A stretch of 64,000 nucleotides of DNA from an uncultured Collinsella sp. (GTDB taxonomy: Bacteria; Actinomycetota; Coriobacteriia; Coriobacteriales; Coriobacteriaceae), in NCBI GenBank assembly GCA_902470345.1, contig CABRGB010000002.1:29194-93193 (forward strand), written 5' to 3'. The notes beneath the pieces are model-generated. The model was not told where the DNA came from. It worked only from the letters and a program-made list of their open reading frames with translations, and searched no databases. Shown here in pieces: positions 43,822-53,335 of the stretch (position 1 is the first letter of the stretch; each line of letters opens with the position of its first letter). Position numbers and translations under genes: made by a program.

Positions 43822-44550
43822 ATGCGCCTGTTTAAGCAGACGCCCGAGGATTACTACAACGCCCCGTACGCCGAGTTCCCCGCGCTCATCCGCGGCACCG
43901 TCTTCGTGGTCATGGCAATCCTTTGGGCCTTCTCCAAGCTCATGTGGCGCTGGAAGGTCGAGGACGCCGATCTGCTCTTTGAGCGCCAGGAAGGCCGCGG
44001 CAGCGTGGTCATCTGCAACCACACCTCGATGGCTGAGCTGCTGGCCGTTGAGACGGCGCTGTTCTTTGGCGGCCGCCGCATTCGCCCCATTTTTAAGTCC
44101 GAGTTCGCCAAAACCAAGATCGTGCGCTGGGCCTTTAGCCGCGTGGGTGGTATCCCCGTCGAGCGTGGCACCGCCGACATGAAGTGCCTGCGCGCAGCCC
44201 AACACGCACTGCAGCGCGGCGAGGACGTCCTGATCTTCCCCGAGGGCACACGCATCCGTTCGCGCGAGATCAAGCCAGAGGTCCACGGCGGCTTTGCTCT
44301 CATCGCCCAGATGGGCAAGGCGCCCGTCAACCCGCTCGCCATCTGCGGCTGGTCTGATATTACGCCTGCGGGCAAAAAGCTCATGCGTCCCAAGAAATGC
44401 TGGATCCGTGCCGGCAAGGCCATCTCGCTATCCGATGCGCCGGCCGAGCTCAAGCGCAAGGAGCGCCTGGCATGGCTTGAGTCCGAGGCCATGAACCGCG
44501 TCTACGCCATGCGCGACGACCTGTGCGCCGAGCACCCGGGTAGGTTCTAG
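43822..44550 (+). CDS. plsC: 1-acyl-sn-glycerol-3-phosphate acyltransferase
   Basis: A 242-residue membrane-associated acyltransferase of phospholipid synthesis. One N-terminal membrane helix (about 28-45), then CNHTSMAE (motif I), the GGIPVERG block and FPEGTR (motif III). Motif I reads H-x4-E where the family usually has H-x4-D. It converts lysophosphatidate to phosphatidate. Cotranscribed with cmk and ispH, with 2-3 bp gaps. Confidence 0.9.
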   Translation: MRLFKQTPEDYYNAPYAEFPALIRGTVFVVMAILWAFSKLMWRWKVEDADLLFERQEGRGSVVICNHTSMAELLAVETALFFGGRRIRPIFKSEFAKTKIVRWAFSRVGGIPVERGTADMKCLRAAQHALQRGEDVLIFPEGTRIRSREIKPEVHGGFALIAQMGKAPVNPLAICGWSDITPAGKKLMRPKKCWIRAGKAISLSDAPAELKRKERLAWLESEAMNRVYAMRDDLCAEHPGRF

Positions 44551-44552
44551 CC

Positions 44553-45452
44553 ATGGGTGAGAACGTCATGAATACTGCCGAGGCTGTGCTCGGCAAGGCA
44601 GACGCGCCCACCATCGAAATCGCTGCCCACGCCGGCACCTGCTACGGCGTGCAGCGTGCGCTCGACATGGCATTGGCGGCCGCCCCGCAGGCGGGGGAGA
44701 GCACTCTGGTCCACACGCTGGGTCCGCTCATCCATAACCCCATCGTGGTACGCGAGCTCGCCGAGGCAGGCGTCGGTCTGGCCGACACCTTGGACGACGC
44801 CGCATCGGGCACCGTGATTATCCGCGCCCACGGTGTGGTGCCGCAGGTAATCGAGGCCGCTCGCGAGCGCGGCCTTACCGTGGTCGACGCCACCTGCCCC
44901 TACGTGAAGAAGGTCCATGTGGCGGCCGAGCGCCTGGTGCGCGAGGGCTACCGCGTGATCGTCGTGGGCGAGCCAGGCCACCCCGAGGTCGAGGGCATTC
45001 TGGGCCATGCCGGCGATGACGCGCAGGTCGTGAGTTGCGCTGCCGATGCGGACGCGCTTCCGCTCAAGGGCAAGGTGGGCCTGGTTGTGCAGACCACCCA
45101 AACCGCGCAGAACCTGGCCGAAGTCGTGGCCTCCATCACCCCACGCGTGCAGGAACTGCGCGTGATTAACACCATCTGCGCTGCCACAAGCGAGCGCCAG
45201 CAGGCAGCCGCAACCCTCGCCAACCGCTGTGATTGCATGGTCGTGGTGGGCGGAAAGAACTCGGGCAACACCCGCCGCCTGGCACAGATCTGCACTGACG
45301 TCTGCGAGCACACGCATCACATCGAGGAAGCTTCCGAGCTCGAGGCCGCATGGTTTGCCAACGCGCGCCACATTGGCATCACCGCCGGAGCCTCCACCCC
45401 ACAAGAACACATCGAACGCGCCGTTGCGCGCATCAAGGAGCTTTGCCGCTAA
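44553..45452 (+). CDS. ispH: 4-hydroxy-3-methylbut-2-enyl diphosphate reductase
   Basis: A 299-residue Fe-S enzyme, the last step of the MEP isoprenoid pathway (HMBPP to IPP/DMAPP). Cluster cysteines are Cys30 (AGTCYGV), Cys115 (DATCPYV) and Cys209 (NTICAAT). IRAHGV, the PEVEGILGH segment and the GGKNSGNTRRL motif complete the signature. It starts 2 bp after plsC. Confidence 0.95.
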   Translation: MGENVMNTAEAVLGKADAPTIEIAAHAGTCYGVQRALDMALAAAPQAGESTLVHTLGPLIHNPIVVRELAEAGVGLADTLDDAASGTVIIRAHGVVPQVIEAARERGLTVVDATCPYVKKVHVAAERLVREGYRVIVVGEPGHPEVEGILGHAGDDAQVVSCAADADALPLKGKVGLVVQTTQTAQNLAEVVASITPRVQELRVINTICAATSERQQAAATLANRCDCMVVVGGKNSGNTRRLAQICTDVCEHTHHIEEASELEAAWFANARHIGITAGASTPQEHIERAVARIKELCR

Positions 45453-45454
45453 TC

Positions 45455-46897
45455 ATGGACCAGACCGTACCCGCATACGCCGCCGAGGTGGCCGATTACG
45501 GGCGCAGCCGCGACCCCGAGCCGGGTGAGGGCGCGCTCGTAAAGAACGTGCGTCCCGAATCGCCCGCATGGGATGTGGGTATCGAGCCGGGCATGCGTGT
45601 GCTCACGGTCAACGGCGAGAAGCTGACCGACATGATCGTATGGCTTTGGGAAGCAGACGACGACACCGTCGAGCTGGAGGTATTCGACCCGCGCGATGGC
45701 ACCGTCACCCCCGTTGAGCTCGACCGCTTTCCCGGAGAGGACTGGGGTCTGGAGTTCGATGGACCCATCTTCGACGGCATGCGAACCTGCGTAAACGCCT
45801 GTGTGTTCTGCTTTATGACCATGTTGCCCAAGGGCGGCCGCTCCACGCTCTACATCCGCGACGACGACTACCGCCTGAGTTTTTTACAGGGTAACTTTGT
45901 CACGCTCACGAACCTTTCCGACGAGGACGTGCAAAACGTCATCGACCGTAACATGAGCCCCATGAACGTATCGGTCCACGCCGTGAGCCCCGACGTCCGC
46001 CGCCGCATGATGGGCCGTAACGCCCAGCGCGGCATGGACGTGCTCGAGTCCATCATGGCCGCCGGCATCGAGATTCACGCGCAGATCGTTTTGTGCCCCG
46101 GCATGAACGACGGCGAGGAGCTGGAAAAGACCCTACGCTTTTGCGAGGAGCACGAACAGATCACGAGCCTGGGCATTGTGCCGCTCGGTTTTACCAAGCA
46201 CCAGAACCGCTTTAGCTGGTCATATAGCGACAAGCCCGAGCTCGCGCGCGAGACCATTGACATGATCCGGCCCTTCCAGGACCGCGCCTTCGAGCGCTTT
46301 GGCCGCCACACCTTCCAGATGAGCGACGAGTTCTATCTGGACGCCGGCATCGAGCCGCCCGAGGCGGACTTTTACGACGGTTACCCGCAGTACTACGACG
46401 GCATCGGCATGATCCGCTCCTATCTGGACGAGACAGACGACGTGCTTGCCGCCGACGCCGAGCGCCTTGCCCGCGTTCGCAAGGCTATGAACGCCCGCGA
46501 CCAGCGCCTGCTGTGCCTCTCCGGCGCCAGCGCGCGCGATACGGTCGCGCGTTTTGTGGAATCGCCGCTCGGCCTTTCCGGCACCGTCACGGCCATCAAG
46601 AACCGCTACTTTGGCGGCAACGTGGACGTGACCGGCCTCATCGTCGCGAGCGATATCCTTGAGCAGCTGCCGCAAGACCTGTCGGGGGTTATGCTCTTTG
46701 TGCCTAAGCTCATGTTCAACGCTGACGGCATGACGCTTGACGAGTATCATCGTGACGATTTACTCACAAGCCTTACCAGTCGCGGAGCCGAGGTTCATGT
46801 GGTGTCTACCATGCCGCATGAGCTGCTCGATACCCTGGAGCACATCCTTGGCATTGTGCCTGCCGACTCTACTAATTCCACTGACCCTACCCATTAA
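45455..46897 (+). CDS. DUF512 / PDZ and radical-SAM-like protein
   Basis: A 480-residue protein. A PDZ-like N-terminus (VKNVRPESPAWDVGIEPGMRVL, in parts) is followed by a C-x3-C-x2-C cluster at Cys112, Cys116 and Cys119 (CVNACVFC), then DUF512 sequence with TLTNLSD, MSPMNVSVHAV and PGMNDG motifs. These proteins are radical-SAM-like Fe-S enzymes, proposed in some bacteria to be linked to der/EngA function; the reaction is unknown. It lies 10 bp upstream of der, the conserved pairing. ATG 45455 is chosen because it follows the ispH stop by 2 bp. Confidence 0.9.
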   Translation: MDQTVPAYAAEVADYGRSRDPEPGEGALVKNVRPESPAWDVGIEPGMRVLTVNGEKLTDMIVWLWEADDDTVELEVFDPRDGTVTPVELDRFPGEDWGLEFDGPIFDGMRTCVNACVFCFMTMLPKGGRSTLYIRDDDYRLSFLQGNFVTLTNLSDEDVQNVIDRNMSPMNVSVHAVSPDVRRRMMGRNAQRGMDVLESIMAAGIEIHAQIVLCPGMNDGEELEKTLRFCEEHEQITSLGIVPLGFTKHQNRFSWSYSDKPELARETIDMIRPFQDRAFERFGRHTFQMSDEFYLDAGIEPPEADFYDGYPQYYDGIGMIRSYLDETDDVLAADAERLARVRKAMNARDQRLLCLSGASARDTVARFVESPLGLSGTVTAIKNRYFGGNVDVTGLIVASDILEQLPQDLSGVMLFVPKLMFNADGMTLDEYHRDDLLTSLTSRGAEVHVVSTMPHELLDTLEHILGIVPADSTNSTDPTH

Positions 46898-46907
46898 AGG
46901 AGAGCAG

Positions 46908-48242
46908 ATGAAACCTATCGTCGCCGTCGTCGGACGCCCCAACGTGGGCAAGTCCACGCTCGTTAACCGCCTGGCCCAAACCTCGGACGCCATCGTCCAT
47001 GAGTCCCGCGGCGTTACGCGCGACCGCTCGTATCACACGGCTGATTGGAATGGCCGTGAGTTCACCATCGTCGACACGGGCGGTATCGAGCCGCTTAAGA
47101 GCGACGACGTCTTTGCCACGTCCATCCGCGACCAGGCACTCGCCGCCGCCGAGGAAGCCGCCGTCATCCTGTTTGTGGTCGACGGCCGCACCGGCGTCAC
47201 CGAAGAGGACGAGTCGGTCGCTCGCATGCTCAAGCGCTGCGACAAGCCGGTCTTTCTGCTGGTGAACAAGCTCGACAACCCCGATCGCGAGAACGACAGC
47301 ATCTGGGAGTTCTATTCGCTCGGCATCGGTGAGCCCACGCCGCTGTCGGCTCTGCATGGCCATGGCACGGGTGACCTGCTCGACGATATCGTTGCCCTGC
47401 TTCCGGAGGAAGAGGACGAGGTCGCCGATGAGTTCCCCGACGCGCTGAACGTCGCCATCATCGGCCGCCCCAACGCCGGTAAGTCCTCGCTGTTCAACCG
47501 CATCTTGGGTGCCGATCGCTCTATCGTGTCCAACATCGCCGGCACCACGCGCGACGCCATCGACACGGTCGTGGAGCGCAACGGCAAGCACTACCGCATG
47601 GTCGACACCGCGGGCATTCGCAAGAAGAGCACCGTGTACGAAAACATCGAGTACTACTCCATGGTCCGCGGCCTGCGCGCCATCGACCGTGCCGACGTGG
47701 CGCTGCTCGTCGTCGACGCCTCCGTGGGCGTTACCGAGCAGGACCAGAAGGTCATGGGCTTGGCCATCGAGCGCGGCTGTGCCATCGTGGTGCTGCTCAA
47801 CAAGTGGGACCTGCTCGACGATGACCGCAAGCGCGAGGCCTGCATGGAGACTGTTGACCGCCGTCTGGGCGTTATGGCTCCCTGGGCTCAGTACCTGCGC
47901 ATCTCGGCCCTGACCGGCCGCAGCGTCGAGAAGATCTGGGCGATGGTCGATGCCGCCGAGAAGACGCGCTCGCAAAAGATCAGCACCTCGCGCCTCAACA
48001 CGTTCCTCACCGACCTGCGCGAGTTTGGCCACACCGTGGTGGACGGCAAGCGCCGCCTGCGCATGCACTACGTGACCCAGACGGGCGTCAACCCGCCGAC
48101 GTTCACGTTCTTCGTCAACCACAGCGACCTGGTCAACGACACTTACCAGCGCTACGTGGAGAACCGCATGCGCTCCACGTTCGATTTTGCCGGCACGCCC
48201 ATCCGACTCTTCTTTAGAAAGAAGGAGCAAAAGGATGCATAA
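46908..48242 (+). CDS. der: Ribosome-associated GTPase Der (EngA)
   Basis: A 444-residue protein with two tandem GTPase domains. Domain 1 has GRPNVGKST (about 9-17), DTGGIE and NKLD; domain 2 has GRPNAGKSS, DTAGIR and NKWD. A C-terminal KH-like domain (about 355-444, RLRMHYVTQTGVNPPTF) follows. Essential in 50S assembly. ATG 46908 with AAAGGAGAG upstream is chosen; the open frame extends further back but only into the DUF512 gene. Confidence 0.95.
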   Translation: MKPIVAVVGRPNVGKSTLVNRLAQTSDAIVHESRGVTRDRSYHTADWNGREFTIVDTGGIEPLKSDDVFATSIRDQALAAAEEAAVILFVVDGRTGVTEEDESVARMLKRCDKPVFLLVNKLDNPDRENDSIWEFYSLGIGEPTPLSALHGHGTGDLLDDIVALLPEEEDEVADEFPDALNVAIIGRPNAGKSSLFNRILGADRSIVSNIAGTTRDAIDTVVERNGKHYRMVDTAGIRKKSTVYENIEYYSMVRGLRAIDRADVALLVVDASVGVTEQDQKVMGLAIERGCAIVVLLNKWDLLDDDRKREACMETVDRRLGVMAPWAQYLRISALTGRSVEKIWAMVDAAEKTRSQKISTSRLNTFLTDLREFGHTVVDGKRRLRMHYVTQTGVNPPTFTFFVNHSDLVNDTYQRYVENRMRSTFDFAGTPIRLFFRKKEQKDA

Positions 48243-48918
48243 TCCGATTCTGCTGACCGCCATCTGCGCCGTGGTTTCGTTCTTTCTCGGAGCGATTCCA
48301 TTTGGCCTGATCTTGGGCCGCGTGTTCAACCACACCGACATTCGCAAGGCGGGCTCCGGCAACATTGGCACCACCAACGCACTGCGTGTGGCCGGTCCCA
48401 AGGTGGCCGCGCTCACGCTGCTGCTCGACTGCCTTAAGGGCGCCATCTGTGTCATTATCGCGCGTCCGCTTATCGCCGATCTAGGCTATGGTTTTCCGCC
48501 GAGCATTATGGCTCCCGGTGCTACCGGCGACTGGATGCTCGGCGTCATCTGCCTGGCAGCGGTGTGGGGCCACATCTTTTCGCCCTACCTCAACTTCCAT
48601 GGCGGCAAGGGTATCGCCGTGGGCCTGGGCGTTATTCTCGCCTGGTACTGGCCCATCGGACTTTCGCTGCTGGGCATGTTTATCGTGGCCGTCGCCATCA
48701 CCAAGTTTGTGTCGGTGGGCTCGCTTGCCGCGGCCATCGGTCTTCCCATCGCCGTCTGCGCGGTCTTTCCGTACGGCAGCCTGGGACTTAAGTTTTGCAT
48801 GGCGATGATCGGCATCACCGTGGTATGGGCCCATCGCTCGAATATCCAAAAGCTCATGGCCGGTAAGGAGTCCAAGCTCTCGTTTACCAAGCGCGTCACC
48901 GAGCCCGACGATAAGTAG
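48235..48918 (+). CDS. plsY: Glycerol-3-phosphate acyltransferase PlsY
   Basis: A 227-residue membrane enzyme transferring acyl groups from acyl-phosphate to glycerol-3-phosphate, start of phospholipid synthesis. Motifs GSGNIGTTNALRVAG, SPYLNFHGGKGIAVGLGV and AHRSNIQKL match the family, across about five to six helices. It overlaps der by 8 bp; the following gpsA supplies its substrate. Confidence 0.94.
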   Translation: MHNPILLTAICAVVSFFLGAIPFGLILGRVFNHTDIRKAGSGNIGTTNALRVAGPKVAALTLLLDCLKGAICVIIARPLIADLGYGFPPSIMAPGATGDWMLGVICLAAVWGHIFSPYLNFHGGKGIAVGLGVILAWYWPIGLSLLGMFIVAVAITKFVSVGSLAAAIGLPIAVCAVFPYGSLGLKFCMAMIGITVVWAHRSNIQKLMAGKESKLSFTKRVTEPDDK

Positions 48919-48927
48919 GAGAGAGTC

Positions 48928-49935
48928 ATGAATGTTGCGCTGATTGGCTCCGGCTCCTGGGGAACCGCCGTCGCCGGCCTTGCCGCTGCGCGAGCCGAGC
49001 GCGTGACCATGTGGGCCCATAGCGAGCAAACGTCCGCCGGCATTAACGGCGAGCATCGCAACCCCCGCTATCTGGTGGACTACGTGCTGCCGAAAAACGT
49101 TGTCGCCACGACGGACCTAGCCCAGGCGCTCGACGGCGCCGAGGCCATCATCTTTGCCGTGCCTTCCACGCACCTGCGCGACGTCTGCCACCAGGCGGCG
49201 CCGTTCATCGCGGACGAGACGCCGGTTCTGTGCCTCACCAAGGGCATTGAGCCCGAGTCCGGCCTGCTCATGAGCGAGGTCATCGCCAGCGAGATCGGCA
49301 ACGAGTCGCGCGTGGCGGCGCTCTCGGGCCCCAACCATGCCGAGGAGATCTGCCGCGGCGGGCTTTCGGCCGCCGTCATCGCCAGCGAAGATCCGCAGAT
49401 AGGGGAGACCTTTAAGAACCTGCTCCTATCCACGGCCTTCCGCATCTACCTGTCTCAGGACATGACCGGCGTCGAGGTTTGCGGCGCCATGAAAAACGTC
49501 ATCGCTATCGTGTGCGGCATTTCTGCCGGCTCGGGTGCGGGCGACAACACGCTCGCCCTCATCATGACGCGCGGTCTGGCCGAGATCAGCCGCCTGGTGC
49601 ACGCCCGCGGCGGCCAGGCCATGACCTGCATGGGGCTTGCCGGCATGGGTGACCTCATTGCCACCTGCACCTCGGAGCATTCGCGCAACCGCACCTTTGG
49701 CTACGAGTTCGCCCATGGCGTGTCGCTCGACGAGTACCAGGCACGCACGCATATGGTGGTCGAGGGCGCCGTCGCGGCCCGCAGCGTCAGCGAGCTCGCC
49801 CGTTCACTGGGCGTAGACATTCCGCTCACCTTTGCCGTGGAGCAAACGCTCTACAACGGTGTTACTTTGGATAGGGCGCTCGAGATTCTCACCGATCGCG
49901 TCCCCTCTCAAGAGTTCTACGGACTCGCCGACTAG
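48928..49935 (+). CDS. gpsA: Glycerol-3-phosphate dehydrogenase [NAD(P)+]
   Basis: A 335-residue cytosolic enzyme making sn-glycerol-3-phosphate from DHAP for PlsY. GSGSWGTAVAGLAA binds NAD(P). The FAVPSTHLRDV, KGIEPESG and SGPNHAEE motifs are family hallmarks, with the catalytic Lys in VCGAMKNVIAIVCG. The C-terminal AARSVSELA segment completes it. GGAGAGAG precedes the start. Confidence 0.95.
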   Translation: MNVALIGSGSWGTAVAGLAAARAERVTMWAHSEQTSAGINGEHRNPRYLVDYVLPKNVVATTDLAQALDGAEAIIFAVPSTHLRDVCHQAAPFIADETPVLCLTKGIEPESGLLMSEVIASEIGNESRVAALSGPNHAEEICRGGLSAAVIASEDPQIGETFKNLLLSTAFRIYLSQDMTGVEVCGAMKNVIAIVCGISAGSGAGDNTLALIMTRGLAEISRLVHARGGQAMTCMGLAGMGDLIATCTSEHSRNRTFGYEFAHGVSLDEYQARTHMVVEGAVAARSVSELARSLGVDIPLTFAVEQTLYNGVTLDRALEILTDRVPSQEFYGLAD

Positions 49936-49953
49936 CGCAGAAAGGCTACTACC

Positions 49954-50625
49954 ATGGGTTCCATCAAAATCGCTCCATCCGTCCTCTCGGCCGACATGGC
50001 CAACCTCAAGGGCGAGCTCGACAAGATCGCCGGCGCCGACTACGTGCACTTCGACGTCATGGACGGTCACTTTACCGGCAACCTGACCTTTGGTGTTGAC
50101 ATTCTTAAGGCCGTCAAACGCTCCACCGATGTACCGGTCGACGCGCACCTGATGGTGTCGAACCCCGACGAGACCGTCGATTGGTACGCCGATGCCGGTG
50201 CCGATATGATCACCGTGCACTACGAGGCCTCCACGCACCTGCACCGCACGCTCACGCATCTGCAGCAGCGCGGCATCAAGGCCGGTGTGGTGCTCAACCC
50301 CGCCACGCCCGTCTGCGTGCTCGAGAGCATCATCGACGTCGTCGATATGGTGTTGCTGATGAGCGTGAACCCTGGCTTTGGTGGCCAGAACTTTATCCCG
50401 GGCACCATTGCAAAGCTGCATGAGCTTACGGCCATGTGTGAGCGCCGCGGCGTGTCGCCCCTCATCGAGGTCGATGGCGGTATCTCTTCCAAGAACATCG
50501 CCGAGGTCGTCAAGGCCGGCGCCAACGTGCTCGTAGCCGGCTCCGCCGTATTTAAGTCCGAAGATCCCGCCGCCGAGGTTGCGCTGCTGCAGAAGCTGGG
50601 CAACGAGACCGCACAGGAGGCATAA
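49954..50625 (+). CDS. rpe: Ribulose-phosphate 3-epimerase
   Basis: A 223-residue TIM barrel. IAPSVLSADMANL, FDVMDGHFTGNLTFG, the HLMVSNPD segment, MSVNPGFGGQNFIPG and EVDGGIS contain the metal-binding His/Asp residues. It interconverts ribulose-5-P and xylulose-5-P in the pentose phosphate pathway. It follows gpsA by 18 bp in the same run. Confidence 0.95.
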   Translation: MGSIKIAPSVLSADMANLKGELDKIAGADYVHFDVMDGHFTGNLTFGVDILKAVKRSTDVPVDAHLMVSNPDETVDWYADAGADMITVHYEASTHLHRTLTHLQQRGIKAGVVLNPATPVCVLESIIDVVDMVLLMSVNPGFGGQNFIPGTIAKLHELTAMCERRGVSPLIEVDGGISSKNIAEVVKAGANVLVAGSAVFKSEDPAAEVALLQKLGNETAQEA

Positions 50626-50631
50626 ACCCTT

Positions 50632-51810
50632 ATGACCGCAGGTCAAAACCGCATACCCGTGAATCTTGACTATGCTGCCTCGACGCCCATGCGCGTCGAG
50701 GCGCTCCTTGCGCAGCGCGAGTACGACGACAGCGAGCTTGCCGGCGTCAACCCCAACTCGCTGCATTCGCTCGGCCGCAAGGCAGCTGCGCGCCTGGAAG
50801 TCGCCCGTCGCGAGATCGCCCGAAGTTTTGGCGCACGCGTCCGCCCGTCCGAGATCATCCTTACCAACGGCGGCACCGAGGCCAACCAGCTGGCGCTGCT
50901 CGGTCTTGCCGAGGGCGCTCGTCAGCGCGATCGCAAGCGCGATCGTGTAATCGTTTCGGCCATCGAGCACGATTCGATTCTGGACAACCTGCCGCTGCTG
51001 CGTGCCGCCGGCTTTACCGTCGACCTGGTGCAGCCCTGCCGCGCGGGCTACATTGAGCCCGCCACGCTTGTCGAGCTGCTCGGCGATGACGTGGCACTCG
51101 TGAGCATTATGGTCGCCAACAACGAGACCGGCGTGGTGCAGCCCATCCGCGAGCTGGCCGCCGCCGCTCATGCTACCGGCGCCTTGTTTCATACCGATGC
51201 CATCCAGGGCTACTTGCATATTCCGCTCGATGTCACCGAGCTGGGCGTCGATGCCATGACCGTTGCCGCGCACAAGATCGGCGGCCCCGTGGCCTCCGGC
51301 GCGCTCTACCTTAAGAGCCGCACGCCGCTGCGTCCGCGCATCTTTGGCGGTGGACAGGAAGCCGGCCGTCGCGCCGGTACGCAGGATCTGCGCACGCAGC
51401 TGGCTTTTGCCGCTGCCGCCAGCGCGCTGGCGCCCCATGTGGCCCAGGAGCGCGCGACGCTGCAGGCCCTGTCCGACAAGCTCTACGCCACGCTTACGGC
51501 CCATCCTCGCATTCACGCCACGATGTGCGACTACGCACAGGCAGATCGTCTGCCGGGTATGGTTTCGATCTACGTTGACGGCATGGACTCCGAGGAGCTC
51601 ATCATCAAACTCGATGCCGCTGGCTTTGAGGTTTCGGCCGGATCGGCTTGCTCGAGCGGCAGCATGGACCCGAGCCACGTGCTCAGCGCCATGGGCATTG
51701 GTCGCGAGCAGGCATTGGGGTCGCTGCGTATCTCGTTTGATGACCGCGTGAACCCTGCCGACCTGGACGACTTTGCCCAGACGCTGCTTTCGATCGTAGG
51801 CGCCGCATGA
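50632..51810 (+). CDS. Cysteine desulfurase (NifS/IscS family, class V aminotransferase)
   Basis: A 392-residue PLP enzyme taking sulfur from cysteine. NLDYAASTPMR opens the fold, TNGGTEANQLALLG binds PLP phosphate, AHKIGGPVASG bears the PLP lysine, and SAGSACSSGSMDPSHVL contains the catalytic persulfide Cys. The short Cys-loop-to-end distance fits the IscS/NifS group. No scaffold gene is adjacent, so the precise sulfur acceptor (tRNA thiolation or Fe-S) is open. It overlaps the next gene by 4 bp (ATGA). Confidence 0.9.
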   Translation: MTAGQNRIPVNLDYAASTPMRVEALLAQREYDDSELAGVNPNSLHSLGRKAAARLEVARREIARSFGARVRPSEIILTNGGTEANQLALLGLAEGARQRDRKRDRVIVSAIEHDSILDNLPLLRAAGFTVDLVQPCRAGYIEPATLVELLGDDVALVSIMVANNETGVVQPIRELAAAAHATGALFHTDAIQGYLHIPLDVTELGVDAMTVAAHKIGGPVASGALYLKSRTPLRPRIFGGGQEAGRRAGTQDLRTQLAFAAAASALAPHVAQERATLQALSDKLYATLTAHPRIHATMCDYAQADRLPGMVSIYVDGMDSEELIIKLDAAGFEVSAGSACSSGSMDPSHVLSAMGIGREQALGSLRISFDDRVNPADLDDFAQTLLSIVGAA

Positions 51811-52616
51811 TCGTCTCCGAGCTTGAAGGTGCGCTGCTGGCGCGCTACCCCAAGGCGGACGCCGAGGGCTGGGATCATGTTGGGCTATCTGTGGGAGATC
51901 CCGCTGCTGAGATCACCGGTGTTGCCTGCGCACTCGACGCGACTGAGGCCAACGTGCACCGCGCTCTCGAGGCCTGCGCCAACGTGCTGCTGACGCATCA
52001 TCCCATCTATATCAAGGCGCCCGAGGCCTTTTGTCCGGCCGATTCCGCGCGTCCCCAGTGCAGCGCTGCACTATACGAGGCAGCTCGTTGCGGCGTGAGC
52101 ATCATCTCGCTTCACACCAACCTGGACCGCTCGCACGAAGCGCGCGTTCGTCTGAGTGAGCTGCTGGGCGCTGAGCCCCTGAGCTCACTGGAGCATGTGG
52201 ACGATCCTGAGCTCACTGGTCTGGGCGCATTCGCGACCCTCCACGACGCCTGCAACCTGCGCAATCTCGCCAACCGTGCCGCCACGGCCTTTGGCAGCGA
52301 CCCGCGCGTATGGGGCGAAGCCGAGCGCCCGTGCCGCACTGTCGCCATTCTGGGCGGCTCCCTCGGCGATTTTGGTGAGCTTGCCATCGCCGCGGGCGCA
52401 GATGTTATTGTGACCGGAGAGGCCGGCTACCACGTGGCGCAGGACCTTGCCTTGCGTGGGCTGCCGGTGATCTTGCTCGGCCACGATCGCTCCGAGGAGC
52501 CGTTCGTGGATATCTTGATGAACTCTGCAGTTGACGCCGGGGTCGACCCCCGTCATGCGATTAAAATACTGAACCCTTGCCAATGGTGGACTGTGACAAA
52601 AGGAGAGAACTTATGA
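51807..52616 (+). CDS. NIF3/DUF34 family protein, GTP cyclohydrolase I type 2-like
   Basis: A 269-residue NIF3-like metal-binding protein. WDHVGLSVGDP near the N-terminus, LLTHHPIYIK, the SLHTNLD motif and, near the C-terminus, ADVIVTGEAGYHVAQD plus LLGHDRSEEPF supply His/Asp/Glu metal ligands. Biochemical role not settled. Its stop overlaps the following ATG (ATGA). NIF3 next to a zinc-ribbon coiled-coil protein is a conserved actinobacterial pair. Confidence 0.9.
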   Translation: MIVSELEGALLARYPKADAEGWDHVGLSVGDPAAEITGVACALDATEANVHRALEACANVLLTHHPIYIKAPEAFCPADSARPQCSAALYEAARCGVSIISLHTNLDRSHEARVRLSELLGAEPLSSLEHVDDPELTGLGAFATLHDACNLRNLANRAATAFGSDPRVWGEAERPCRTVAILGGSLGDFGELAIAAGADVIVTGEAGYHVAQDLALRGLPVILLGHDRSEEPFVDILMNSAVDAGVDPRHAIKILNPCQWWTVTKGENL

Positions 52617-53332
52617 GCGCCGGCGCTACGCTACTCAAGCTGCAACAGATCGATTTGGAACTCGCCCGCAACAAAAGCGAACTTGCCAATATGCCGGAGC
52701 TCAAGGAGCTCGCTTCCAAGCGCAAGACCTATGTGAAGCTCAAGTCCGAGATGACCAAGCTCTACGCCCAGCGCAAGGACCTGGACATTGAACTCGACGA
52801 CCTCAACACCACCGAGATCCAGACCAACAACGCCATCGAGGCCGCCAAGAAGCGCCACGTCGATGGTTCTGACTACCGCGAGGTTCAGGACCTGGAGAAC
52901 GAGCTCGCCACCCTGGCCAAGCGCCTGGACAAGATTGAGCACACCCGCAAGGATGTCGTCGTCGCCCACAAGGAGGCGCTCGACCGCGAGGCTCGCGCGC
53001 AGGCCATCATCGCCAAGTTCGAGGAGGGCGTGAAGGCCGATACCAAGGCCGCCCGCGCCAAGGCCGCCGACCTCCAGGCTCAGATTGACGCCGCGACCAA
53101 GGAGCGCACTGCGCTGGCTGCCACACTGCCGACCGACGTGCTCACCGACTATGAGCGCCTGCTCAAGCAGTTCCGTGGCCTGGCCGTCGAGACCATTCAG
53201 GGCAACATCCCCACGGTCTGCCACACCGCGCTGCAGGCATCGTCCATGAGCGACCTCAACCACGACGGCAGCGAGATTACACACTGCCCGTACTGCCACC
53301 GACTCTTGGTGCTCCCGAGCAAGGAAGCGTAA
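52613..53332 (+). CDS. CT398-like coiled-coil protein with degenerate C-terminal zinc ribbon
   Basis: A 239-residue protein. Residues about 5-180 are a long antiparallel coiled coil (LLKLQQIDLELARNKSEL..., LDKIEHTRKDVVVAHKEALDREAR, in parts). At the C-terminus PTVCHTALQ and HCPYCHRLL resemble the zf-RING_7 ribbon, but the first knuckle has only one Cys. The family is universally placed after NIF3 in actinobacteria; function unknown. Confidence 0.85.
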   Translation: MSAGATLLKLQQIDLELARNKSELANMPELKELASKRKTYVKLKSEMTKLYAQRKDLDIELDDLNTTEIQTNNAIEAAKKRHVDGSDYREVQDLENELATLAKRLDKIEHTRKDVVVAHKEALDREARAQAIIAKFEEGVKADTKAARAKAADLQAQIDAATKERTALAATLPTDVLTDYERLLKQFRGLAVETIQGNIPTVCHTALQASSMSDLNHDGSEITHCPYCHRLLVLPSKEA

Positions 53333-53335
53333 ACG

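Noticed and set aside
49804..51678. 624-codon minus-strand open frame opposite gpsA, rpe and the cysteine desulfurase
   Set aside because: Composition is Gly/Val/His/Arg-rich as expected for the antisense of GC-rich genes. No motif was seen, and the plus strand holds three clear enzymes.
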